From the NCBI RefSeq assembly GCF_937870815.1, contig NZ_CALMZS010000209.1, positions 1 to 37,969 of the forward strand: a stretch of 37,969 nt of DNA, written 5' to 3'. Source of the DNA: an uncultured Brevundimonas sp. Its GTDB lineage: Bacteria; Pseudomonadota; Alphaproteobacteria; Caulobacterales; Caulobacteraceae. Positions 13,596 through 22,737 of this stretch are shown piece by piece. Position numbers and translations under genes: made by a program. Below the pieces are notes generated by a model, which was not told the DNA's origin, did no database searches, and saw only the letters and a list, made by a program, of their open reading frames with translations. Each line of letters begins with the position of its first letter. Position 1 is the first letter of the stretch.

Positions 13596-14351
13596 TTAAG
13601 CCGCCATCAGAGGCAAATCTTTCCACTCCGCACTAGCGGGACGGACGTGAGAGGTGACTTGCGACAGGAGAGCAAGCGACTCCGAGGGCCAATCACTGAG
13701 GTTCTCAACAACCGCCTCTCGGGGCCACTCAGGCTGCGCCCGCTGGACGTCCGAAAACTTGGTATGCGCAAAGGCCACCGAGGGCGGGGCCGGACTAATG
13801 ATCTCAAACAGTGCGATCCGACCGTCACTGAGTTTCACGCCAAAATCGAAGTCATACTGGCTGCTGCTTGCTCCGAGCACCGCGACCTTCGATTGGACCA
13901 TCGGTGAGGAGTAGGCACGTTCCAGCTTGTCTTTCACCACTTCGAACAGCGCTCGCTCACGGTGCCTCACCGACCGATCCAACATCTGGGTGGCCCAAGC
14001 GCGTGAGGCCTCGGCAACCAGCGCCATAGCGGTGACGAGATTCTGCGCGCCGACGTCGTCAGCGACGAAAGCATCGCCTTCAAAGCGAATACCGGACTGT
14101 TCTGCGATCGCCTCGGCCCGCCGGCGGTCGCCGGGACGCATGTGGTGAACGCCTTCATCCAGCACTGCCGTGCGCCCCAAACCGTCATCCGAGACGCGGA
14201 ATCCACCACTTCGATTGGGGACGACGGCGAGGTTGATAACCTCACCGCTCGGAAACAGCGTGGTTGTGGGCACGCGAATGAAGCCGTCAGCGAACCAAGG
14301 CTGCTGACTACCAGCAATCGCGTCTCTCAGGACTTCGTATTGGTCTGCCAC
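13596..14351 (-). CDS. DUF1828-like protein, second gene of a coupled pair
   Basis: A 251-aa cytoplasmic protein. The N-terminal half (about 1-100) contains WFADGFIRVPTTTLFPSG, LAVVPNRSGGFRVSDDGLGR and resembles the DUF1828 domain, in which a strand ending in DDG is conserved. The C-terminal half (about 130-251) contains YDFDFGVKLSDGRIALFEII and may correspond to DUF1829. DUF1828/1829 proteins occur in variable genomic islands; their function is unknown. I prefer the GTG at 14351 over the ATG at 14405 because it shares one base with the stop of the upstream gene (TAGTG), which implies translational coupling. Base composition is clearly lower in GC than the flanking core genes. Confidence 0.7.
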   Translation of the reverse strand: MADQYEVLRDAIAGSQQPWFADGFIRVPTTTLFPSGEVINLAVVPNRSGGFRVSDDGLGRTAVLDEGVHHMRPGDRRRAEAIAEQSGIRFEGDAFVADDVGAQNLVTAMALVAEASRAWATQMLDRSVRHRERALFEVVKDKLERAYSSPMVQSKVAVLGASSSQYDFDFGVKLSDGRIALFEIISPAPPSVAFAHTKFSDVQRAQPEWPREAVVENLSDWPSESLALLSQVTSHVRPASAEWKDLPLMAA

Positions 14352-14857
14352 TAGAAAAGTTCCGGCCGATGAGGCGGGGGCGGAATGCTCCCTACAATAT
14401 TGCATCTCTCCAAGAAGAACATCATCGCTGCGTCAAAATCGGTCATGGCCGGCTCAACGCAAAGTCCATCGTACCTCTCGCGAGGCTGCCGTTGGCGGGG
14501 CCAGCGCCTGTTTAACTCCCAAGGATAGAAGCGTGTCACGTCGGCAGGCAGTCGGCCGCCCCGGAGACCGCGAGGCAAATCGGTCCTCAGTGAATTAACG
14601 TGCTCAGCCTTTGGCCTAAAGCTCAGCCTCTGAACTGGGTCGCCCGCAGCTACAAGCACCAAGCTGGCGGATTGGCGCTGGGTTCGGATTGTAGCGTTGC
14701 CTCGTATTTCAAGCCCGCTAATCGCAACGTCGTCGAGCAATAGAGGTACGACCAAGAGCGCTCGCCCGCTGCTCGTCGGATCTTCTCGCCAACTCGGCTG
14801 CCCGCCAACAGCCTTGGTTGAGGCGAGGAGGCGATCGATTTCATCGAGCGACAACAT
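14351..14857 (-). CDS. Uncharacterised protein, first gene of a coupled pair
   Basis: A 168-aa soluble protein that I do not recognise with confidence. Residues 1-12 (LSLDEIDRLLAS) are helical, followed by LVVPLLLDD, a beta-rich part with LEIRGNATIRTQRQSASLVL and a His-Asn element (EHVNSL), then TRFYPWELNRRWPRQR and the C-terminal FDAAMMFFLERCNI. The layout recalls DUF6978-type proteins, which carry a His-Asn signature and a C-terminal FFLxxCNI helix, but this is from memory. It overlaps the next gene by one base. Lower GC and isolation between a GIY-YIG gene and clpB suggest acquisition as a two-gene unit. Confidence 0.6.
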   Translation of the reverse strand: MLSLDEIDRLLASTKAVGGQPSWREDPTSSGRALLVVPLLLDDVAISGLEIRGNATIRTQRQSASLVLVAAGDPVQRLSFRPKAEHVNSLRTDLPRGLRGGRLPADVTRFYPWELNRRWPRQRQPRERYDGLCVEPAMTDFDAAMMFFLERCNIVGSIPPPPHRPELF

Positions 14858-14909
14858 CCCCCACCATCCCGTGGTTTTCCGAGTCGCGTAAACCCCGATT
14901 TTTCGCCGC

Positions 14910-17498
<2,589 letters not shown>

Positions 17499-17578
17499 GG
17501 CGGATCCCCTGTGTCAGGCGGCAGGTGCTCTCCGGACGCCCTTTCAGGAAGCGGCGCCTTGAGATGGCGCAAATCTGG

Positions 17579-17605
17579 GTGTGGCGATCGCGCCACACAA
17601 GGGGG
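17579..17605 (-). promoter_or_regulatory. Palindrome and possible RpoH-type promoter upstream of clpB
   Basis: A hairpin with 8-bp arms GTGTGGCG/CGCCACAC and a 4-base loop lies at 17579-17598, about 80 bases before clpB and just after the DUF4893 stop. Reading the minus strand, CCCCCTTGTG followed about 14 bases later by CACCCAGAT loosely resembles a heat-shock sigma-32 promoter. There is no T-run, so a classical terminator is less likely. It is not a CIRCE element. Confidence 0.3.
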
Positions 17606-17613
17606 GCGGCGGC

Positions 17614-18252
17614 TCAGCGGACCAGTTCGACCAGGTCGAGGTTGGACTCGAGCTGCGGCCACGGCAGCGCCAGCCGCCAGCGGTCCTCGCCGATGCGCTC
17701 GAGCACGGCGATGAGGTCGCGCCCGGGCCGCTGGCCGTAGGAATTGGCCGGCGGTTCGTCGGCGAGGGCGAGGGAGCCGAGCATGACCATGCGCCGGTCG
17801 TTCTCGGGGAACAGCAGGCCGGCCGGCCGCTGGCTGCCGGTCAGCTTGGTGAATTTCAGCCCGTTCGGGGTCTGTTCTATGCGGCAGGCGAACCAGCCGT
17901 AGACGACGTAGCCGAGGCCGTCCTCGCCGCCCTGGGAGCCGAGCTTGACGGTGCGGCAGCGATAGTCGCCGACCGGCGGCGCCACGGCCGGCCGGCCGGC
18001 CCCGGGGTCGATCAGCGCGCCGGTCGAGGCCAGGTCGCCGGAGCCGCGCTGGCGCCGCGCCTGCTCCAGCGCCAGGGCCCAGGCGGCGTCGAGCCGGGCG
18101 TAGCGGTCGCGGTCCCGGTCGGTGACGAGGGCGCGCCAGTCGCGCAGAACCGTCCCCGGGCGGGGCCCCTCGGGGGCCGGCGGAGGGGTGGCGCAGGCGG
18201 CGGCGAGGGCGGCCAGGGCGATCAGGCCCATGGCCCGGGACAGGCGAGGCAT
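17614..18252 (-). CDS. DUF4893 lipoprotein
   Basis: A 212-aa putative lipoprotein. The signal peptide (about residues 7-19) ends in the lipobox LAAAC with the Cys at about residue 20. The mature part begins with a Pro-rich linker and then shows DUF4893 features: DWRALVTDRDRDRYARLDAAW, VGDYRCRTVKLGSQGG, the YGWFACRIE strand and LTGSQRPAGLLFPE. The family is found mainly in alphaproteobacteria (sphingomonads and Caulobacterales) and has no known function. The gene lies between DUF4167 and clpB on the same strand; the palindrome after its stop may separate its transcript from clpB. Confidence 0.85.
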   Translation of the reverse strand: MPRLSRAMGLIALAALAAACATPPPAPEGPRPGTVLRDWRALVTDRDRDRYARLDAAWALALEQARRQRGSGDLASTGALIDPGAGRPAVAPPVGDYRCRTVKLGSQGGEDGLGYVVYGWFACRIEQTPNGLKFTKLTGSQRPAGLLFPENDRRMVMLGSLALADEPPANSYGQRPGRDLIAVLERIGEDRWRLALPWPQLESNLDLVELVR

Positions 18253-18388
18253 GCGACGCTCCCGTGGGTCTCGGCCCGCCGACCGGCCGGGGGCGCGGCG
18301 GGGATCGGCGATCGTACAGGGGACTCCCTTGGACCGGGCCCGGCCCGGCCCGTCAAGCGCCCTCGCGCGCGAAGCGACGGACAGCCGG

Positions 18389-19279
18389 TCAGTCCTCGGC
18401 GGCGGAGGCCTCGGCCTTGCGCCGGGGGGCGCGGCGCTTCGGGGCCGGAGCCTCGGCCTCGCCGCCCTCCGGCGGAGCCTCGGCGGCGGGGGCGGCCGAA
18501 CGGGTCAGGAAGCCCGGCAGGGCGGTCGGGGCCTCGTCGCCATCCGCGGCCTTGTCGGGGCGCGGCCGACGTTCGCGGCGCGGTCGGTCGGCGCGGTCGG
18601 GCGCCGGCCCGGGGCCGGCGTCGGCGGCCGCGGACTCGCCGATGTGCCCGGCCGGGGCGTCGGCGCCCTCGCCCTCGGCGCGCTCGGTCTGGAAGCGCTG
18701 GTTGCGTTCCTGCTGGCGGCGTTCCCAGCGCTCGCGGCGGGTCTCGCGGCGGCCGCCCTCGGCCTCGGCCTCGGCCCGGGGCTCGCGCGGCGGGTCGTCG
18801 CGGTCGCGCCATTCGCGGCGCGGCTGGTCGCCGCCCTGGCGGTCGTCGGCGTCGCGCTGGCGGGCCTCGGCGGCGGCGAGGCGGTCGGCCTCGGCCTTTT
18901 CGGCGGCCATGATGGCGGCGGCCTGGGCCCCGGTCTCGTCCTCGAAATCGATGTCGAAGCCCTGGCCGGCCAGCTCGCGCTGGGCGATCTCGGACACCGG
19001 ACGCGAGGGCTGCAGGGCGCGCAGGACGCGGAAATAGTGTTCGGCGTGCTGGGTGTAGTTCTCGGCCAGAACCCGGTCGCCGGCGGCCGAGGCGTCGCGC
19101 GCCAGCTGCATGTAGCGCTCGTAGACGGTCTGGGCGTTGCCGCGGACCTTGATGTTCTCCGGGCCCTGGGAATCCCAGGACCGGTTCGGATTGGTGGCGT
19201 TGGCGTTGTTGGCGCCACCGCCGCCGCCGGGCTTCCTGTTGCGTCCGCGCTGACGCTTCATGCCCTTGAAATCTCTCAT
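18389..19279 (-). CDS. DUF4167 domain protein
   Basis: A 296-aa protein with the DUF4167 domain in residues 1-95: basic start MKRQRGRNRK, a Gly/Asn-rich linker, then RSWDSQGPENIKVRGNAQT and VYERYMQLARDASAAGDRV followed by ENYTQHAEHYFRVL. The rest (about 110-296) is low-complexity and strongly charged, rich in Glu, Arg, Ala and Pro, probably disordered; this suggests nucleic acid or ribosome association, but no function is established. DUF4167 genes follow prmC in many alphaproteobacteria, as here (305 bp apart). The MRDFKG start at 19279 is kept; an internal ATG (MKRQRG) six codons later is equally plausible. Confidence 0.88.
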   Translation of the reverse strand: MRDFKGMKRQRGRNRKPGGGGGANNANATNPNRSWDSQGPENIKVRGNAQTVYERYMQLARDASAAGDRVLAENYTQHAEHYFRVLRALQPSRPVSEIAQRELAGQGFDIDFEDETGAQAAAIMAAEKAEADRLAAAEARQRDADDRQGGDQPRREWRDRDDPPREPRAEAEAEGGRRETRRERWERRQQERNQRFQTERAEGEGADAPAGHIGESAAADAGPGPAPDRADRPRRERRPRPDKAADGDEAPTALPGFLTRSAAPAAEAPPEGGEAEAPAPKRRAPRRKAEASAAED

Positions 19280-19584
19280 CGGACGCTACCGTGCTTTGTG
19301 AGGGGACGGGCGGGCCTGCGAGATGCAGCCTGTCGCCGTCCGTTTCGTCGTTCCGCTTCGCTCGGGGCCGATCCCCGCTGACGATGTGATCGGAAATCCG
19401 TCGCCGCCCCCTGGTCCGCCGGGCCCGCGGGCCCGACCGTCAGTTGCCCTGGGCGCGCGGGAATGGGCCTGAGGCGGTCCAAGGCGTGCGTTTGGGTGGG
19501 AGACAGGGGGAGACTTAGCCTGTGCGGGGGCGGTTTCCAAGGGCTTTGTTGAGTCAGCGGTCCTCCCCCGGCGGGGGAGGATAC
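19280..19584. other. prmC-DUF4167 intergenic region
   Basis: A 305-bp spacer with no gene. It contains the strong hairpin right after the prmC stop (19562-19580), several short GC palindromes such as CCGGGCCCGCGGGCCCG-like bases around 19418-19436, and presumably the promoter of the DUF4167 gene. No RNA gene was recognised. Confidence 0.5.
19562..19580 (-). terminator. Hairpin directly downstream of prmC
   Basis: Perfect 8-bp stem CCTCCCCC/GGGGGAGG with a 3-base loop, four bases past the prmC stop codon. It is very stable but lacks a following T-run on the minus strand, so it may act as a 3' stabilising hairpin or attenuator instead of a full intrinsic terminator. Confidence 0.5.
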
Positions 19585-20478
19585 TCACATCTTCGGAACC
19601 GGACTGGTGCGCGGGTCGGGGCCGTTGGTGACGACGCGGTCGCGATCCGACAGGTCCTTGACCACGATGACCCTGTCGAAGCCCGCCGCCTCGAACAGGG
19701 CCCTGACCTGCGGACCCTGGTCCCAGCCGATCTCGACGGCGAACAGGCCGCCGGGGCGCAGGATGCGGCGGATCTCGGGGGCCAGTTCGCGATAGGCCTG
19801 CAGGCCGTCGGGGCCGCCGTCGAGGGCCAGGTGCGGATCATGGTCGCGGACCTCGGGGTCGAGGCCGGCGATGTCGCCGGAGGGGATGTAGGGCGGGTTG
19901 GAGACCACGACGTCGAAGCTGTGGTCGGCGAAGCCGGCGGCCCATTCGGTGCGCAGGAAGGTGGCGCGGTTGTCGAGCTCGAGGTTGGCGGCGTTCTCCT
20001 TCGCCACCGCCAGGGCCTCGGAAGAGACGTCGGTGCCGACGCCGCGCGCGCCGGCCCGCTCGGCCAGGGTCGCCAGCAGGATGGCGCCGGAGCCGGTGCC
20101 GAGGTCGATCATCTCGAAGGCCCGGTCGGGAGGACAGGCCAGCAGGACGACGTCGAGGATGGCCTCGGTGTCGGGGCGGGGGCTGAGCACGTCGGGGGTG
20201 ACGGTCAGCATGATCTTCCAGAACCCCTTCTTGCCGAGAATGCGCGACACCGGCTCGCGGCGCAGGCGGCGCTCGACGAAGCCGTCGAGCATGTCCTGCT
20301 GGCCGGAGGTCATCGCCCGGTAGGGGTCGGTCAGGATGTCGGTGCGCGAGCAGCCGGCCGCGACCTCGAGCAGCAGCCGGGCGTCGATCGAGGGACTGTC
20401 GATGCGGCCGGCCTTGAGCGCGGCGGCGGCGGCCTTCCAGGCGGTCAGCAGGGTCCGGGGAGCGGCGGCGTCGGTCAT
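19585..20478 (-). CDS. prmC: Release factor N5-glutamine methyltransferase PrmC
   Basis: SAM-dependent enzyme that methylates the Gln of the GGQ motif in peptide-chain release factors RF1 and RF2. The 297-aa protein has the helical N-terminal domain (LLTAWKAAAAALKAGRIDSP, DARLLLEVAAG) and EPVSRILGKKGFWKI, typical of PrmC/HemK. SAM motif I is in MIDLGTGSGAILLATLAE. The catalytic NPPY is in VVSNPPYIPSGDIAGL near residue 193, followed by PEVRDHDPHLALDGGPDGL. In most relatives prfA is just upstream; here the upstream neighbour is a divergent YihY-type gene, so prfA is elsewhere or not in this window. Confidence 0.95.
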   Translation of the reverse strand: MTDAAAPRTLLTAWKAAAAALKAGRIDSPSIDARLLLEVAAGCSRTDILTDPYRAMTSGQQDMLDGFVERRLRREPVSRILGKKGFWKIMLTVTPDVLSPRPDTEAILDVVLLACPPDRAFEMIDLGTGSGAILLATLAERAGARGVGTDVSSEALAVAKENAANLELDNRATFLRTEWAAGFADHSFDVVVSNPPYIPSGDIAGLDPEVRDHDPHLALDGGPDGLQAYRELAPEIRRILRPGGLFAVEIGWDQGPQVRALFEAAGFDRVIVVKDLSDRDRVVTNGPDPRTSPVPKM

Positions 20479-20534
20479 GCCGACGGCTTGGCGCGGGACC
20501 GCGCCCAGATCAAGCGGCGCGGCGCCGGAACGGC

Positions 20535-20624
20535 ATGGAAACGGAGCCGTTCTGCCCCGAATGCAGGAACAGGCACGGCGAGACCCGGTCGGACGGGGCG
20601 GCGGCCCCGGGCTGTGGGGCGTGA
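20535..20624 (+). CDS. Possible 29-aa CPEC microprotein overlapping the yihY-like start
   Basis: A short frame starting at ATG 20535 encodes METEPFCPECRNRHGE and a short tail with a third Cys, ending at TGA 20622-20624. The CPxC knuckle followed by His is zinc-ribbon-like. Its stop overlaps a GTG (20621) in the frame of the membrane protein downstream, a GTGA arrangement typical of translational coupling. It is too short to establish by composition alone and may be chance or the remnant of a zinc-ribbon gene. Confidence 0.25.
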   Translation: METEPFCPECRNRHGETRSDGAAAPGCGA

Positions 20625-21796
20625 TCGCGGCGGCGGCGGGCGGGCTCGCGGCCGGGGCCGGGGCGGCGCACCTGCTCTATCGCCACGGGCACAGATACGG
20701 GGTCGAGCTGCGCCCGCCGCGGCCCTCGCCGCCGCCGCCGCGCCCGCCGGTTCCCGAGGATTTCGAAGCCCGGGAGCCGGGCCGCGGGCGGCTGGCCCGG
20801 CGCCCGGAGCATATTCCGCACAAGGGCTGGGTCGACATCTTCTGGCGGGTCGGCGCCTCCTATTTCGGCGACCGCGTCGGCTTCATCGCCGGCGGGGTGA
20901 CCTTCTTCGTGGTGCTGTCGCTGTTCCCGACCCTGGCGGCCTTCGTGACCATCTATGGCCTGTTCTCCGACCCCAGCGACGCCGTCGCCCGGCTGTATTT
21001 CCTGTATTCGGTGATGCCGACCGGGGTGGCCGAATTCCTCGCCGGCCAGATGCAGCGGCTGGCCGAGAATTCGAACACCCAGCTGACCTTCACCCTGGCG
21101 TGGACGCTGGGCCTGTCGCTGTGGACCGCCAACGGGGCGATCAAGGTGCTCTTCTACGGCCTGAACATCGCCTATCACGAGGTCGAGCGGCGCAATTTCC
21201 TGACCTACAACCTGCTGTGCATGGCCTTCACCGTCAGCGGCCTCGCCGCCATCCTGGTGGCGGCGGCCATGGTCATGGGCGTGCCCCTGGTGCTGGGCTA
21301 TTTCGGACTGGCCGACGAGTGGGCCTATCTGGCCCCGCTGCGCTGGCCGCTGCTGCTGCTGGTCTACATCACCTCGCTGACCCTGGTGTACCGCCTCGGC
21401 CCCTGCCGGGCGCGGGCGCAATGGCGCTGGCTGACGCCCGGAGCCCTGTTCGCCTCGGTGCTGAGCGTGATCCTGTCGCTGGGCTTCAGCTGGTATCTGC
21501 AGGCCTTCGTCAAGGTCGACTCCTACGGCCCGCTGGCGGCGATGATGGGCTTCCTGCTGTGGACCTGGCTGAGCGTGCAGATCATCCTGATGGGGGCCGA
21601 GCTGAACGCCGAGATCGAGCACCAGACGGCCATCGACACCACCACCGGCGCACCGGCCGGTCTGGGCGAGCGCGGCGCGGTGGTGGCCGATACGGTCGGG
21701 CCGCGGCGGGGCAGCCCGGCCGCCCTCGCCTTCACCCTCAAACACGCCGAGGCCCTGTCGGACCGGCTGCTGCGGCGGCGCATCCGAAGGCTCTGA
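20561..21796 (+). CDS. YihY/BrkB family inner-membrane protein
   Basis: A polytopic membrane protein of the YihY/virulence factor BrkB family, about 411 aa. The N-terminal part has one short hydrophobic segment (GVIAAAAGGLAAGAGAAHLL), then a Pro/Arg-rich cytoplasmic stretch. The conserved core starts at GWVDIFWRVGASYFGDRVG and has six predicted membrane segments, including GGVTFFVVLSLFPTLAAFVTIYGLF, FTLAWTLGLSLWTANGAIK and LLWTWLSVQIILMGAELNAEIEH, which is the family's C-terminal signature. Function is unsettled; the family was once misassigned as RNase BN. The ATG at 20561 is a guess: a GTG at 20621 or an ATG near 20478 are also in frame. Confidence 0.85.
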   Translation: MQEQARRDPVGRGGGPGLWGVIAAAAGGLAAGAGAAHLLYRHGHRYGVELRPPRPSPPPPRPPVPEDFEAREPGRGRLARRPEHIPHKGWVDIFWRVGASYFGDRVGFIAGGVTFFVVLSLFPTLAAFVTIYGLFSDPSDAVARLYFLYSVMPTGVAEFLAGQMQRLAENSNTQLTFTLAWTLGLSLWTANGAIKVLFYGLNIAYHEVERRNFLTYNLLCMAFTVSGLAAILVAAAMVMGVPLVLGYFGLADEWAYLAPLRWPLLLLVYITSLTLVYRLGPCRARAQWRWLTPGALFASVLSVILSLGFSWYLQAFVKVDSYGPLAAMMGFLLWTWLSVQIILMGAELNAEIEHQTAIDTTTGAPAGLGERGAVVADTVGPRRGSPAALAFTLKHAEALSDRLLRRRIRRL

Positions 21797-21834
21797 GGCT
21801 CACGCCCCGGCCGCGCCTCGCGACGGCGCCGGCT

Positions 21835-22560
21835 TCATCGGTCCGGCCCCGGCGCGCAGACGGCGCGGAAGCCGGCCGCGGCGAAGCGGATCATGTAGTC
21901 GCAGGCGGCCTCGAGGTCGCCGGAGCGGCACAGGCCGCCCGACAGGCGGTCGAGCCGGCCGGTCTCGCCCAGGGTCAGGGTCAGGGCCCCCGACAGGTTA
22001 TGGTAGGCCCAGTAGAGATCGACCTCGCGGGCCTCCGGCATGATCTGCTTGATCAGTTCGATCAGGCGGCGGATGGCGGGGTCGAAATAGCGGGCCATGG
22101 TCTCGCCGCCGAAGGTCGGATTGGCGTTGGTCTGGGCCACCAGGGCGGCGTAGTGCTTCCACCCGGGGCCGCCCTTCAGCGACCACTGGAAGGGCGGCCG
22201 CAGGAAGGCCTCGAACAGTCCCTCCAGGGTCATGCCGCCGGGACCGGGGTCGCGGGCGTAGCGGTTGACCGCATCGACGCGCTCATTGTTCCAGACCTCG
22301 GCCCGGCGCAGGAAGACGGCGTCGAACAGGCCCCGCTTGGCGCCGAAATAGTAGTGGACCAGGGCGGTGTCGACGCCGGCCTCGCGCGCCACCTCGCGGA
22401 TGGTGACGCCGTAGAAGCCGTGTTTGGAGAACAGGTCCTCGGCGGCGTCGAGGATGCCTTCCCGGGTGTCGCCGTTGCCCTGGGCCCTGGCCTTCGACGG
22501 GCGGCCGCGCCGGGCGGGGGCGCTGGCGGACTCGGGAGCGGGCGCGTCGAGCTTGGTCAT
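21835..22560 (-). CDS. TetR/AcrR-family transcriptional regulator
   Basis: A 241-aa repressor-type regulator. After a disordered Ala/Pro/Arg-rich N-terminus, residues about 30-80 form the TetR DNA-binding domain: TREGILDAAEDLFSKHGFYG, VTIREVAREAGVDTALVHYY and FGAKRGLFDAVFLRR. The helical C-terminal domain (about 95-230), with GPGWKHYAALVAQTNANPTF and YWAYHNLSGALTLTLGETGR, would bind the ligand and form the dimer. It is divergent from a TonB-dependent receptor, and the 177-bp spacer holds a dyad next to the receptor's -35 box, so it probably represses the receptor. The ligand is unknown. Confidence 0.9.
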   Translation of the reverse strand: MTKLDAPAPESASAPARRGRPSKARAQGNGDTREGILDAAEDLFSKHGFYGVTIREVAREAGVDTALVHYYFGAKRGLFDAVFLRRAEVWNNERVDAVNRYARDPGPGGMTLEGLFEAFLRPPFQWSLKGGPGWKHYAALVAQTNANPTFGGETMARYFDPAIRRLIELIKQIMPEAREVDLYWAYHNLSGALTLTLGETGRLDRLSGGLCRSGDLEAACDYMIRFAAAGFRAVCAPGPDR

Positions 22561-22596
22561 GGCGGCGAAGCTAGGCTCGGTCAGCCGGTCATGGCA

Positions 22597-22643
22597 ACGG
22601 CGCCACAGTCCGGCGGGGCCCGCCGTCCGGCAAGCGGCGCCGT
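22597..22643. promoter_or_regulatory. Dyad-symmetric candidate TetR operator
   Basis: Outer arms ACGGCGCC (22597-22604) and GGCGCCGT (22636-22643) are perfect inverted repeats, with an inner dyad CGGCGGG-GC-CCGCCG between them. The dyad abuts the candidate -35 box of the receptor gene and lies about 40 bases from the start of the divergent TetR gene, the expected place for an operator serving both. The GC-rich background makes chance dyads more likely, so confidence is modest. Confidence 0.4.
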
Positions 22644-22671
22644 TTGACAGGCGGGGGAAAAAGATTACGGT
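22644..22671 (+). promoter_or_regulatory. Candidate promoter of the TonB-dependent receptor gene
   Basis: A consensus -35 box TTGACA at 22644-22649 is followed after 16 bases by TACGGT, a weak -10. Transcription would start about 60 bases before the receptor start codon, in a locally AT-richer stretch. Confidence 0.45.
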
Positions 22672-22737
22672 TCCTGAAAATCATTGAACGCTGAATAAAA
22701 GCGTCTCGGGCTGGAAACCACTGGAATGGGGCTTCGC

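Noticed and set aside
17579-17598. CIRCE/HrcA operator upstream of clpB
   Set aside because: The palindrome GTGTGGCG/CGCCACAC has a 4-base centre and does not match the CIRCE consensus arms or spacing.
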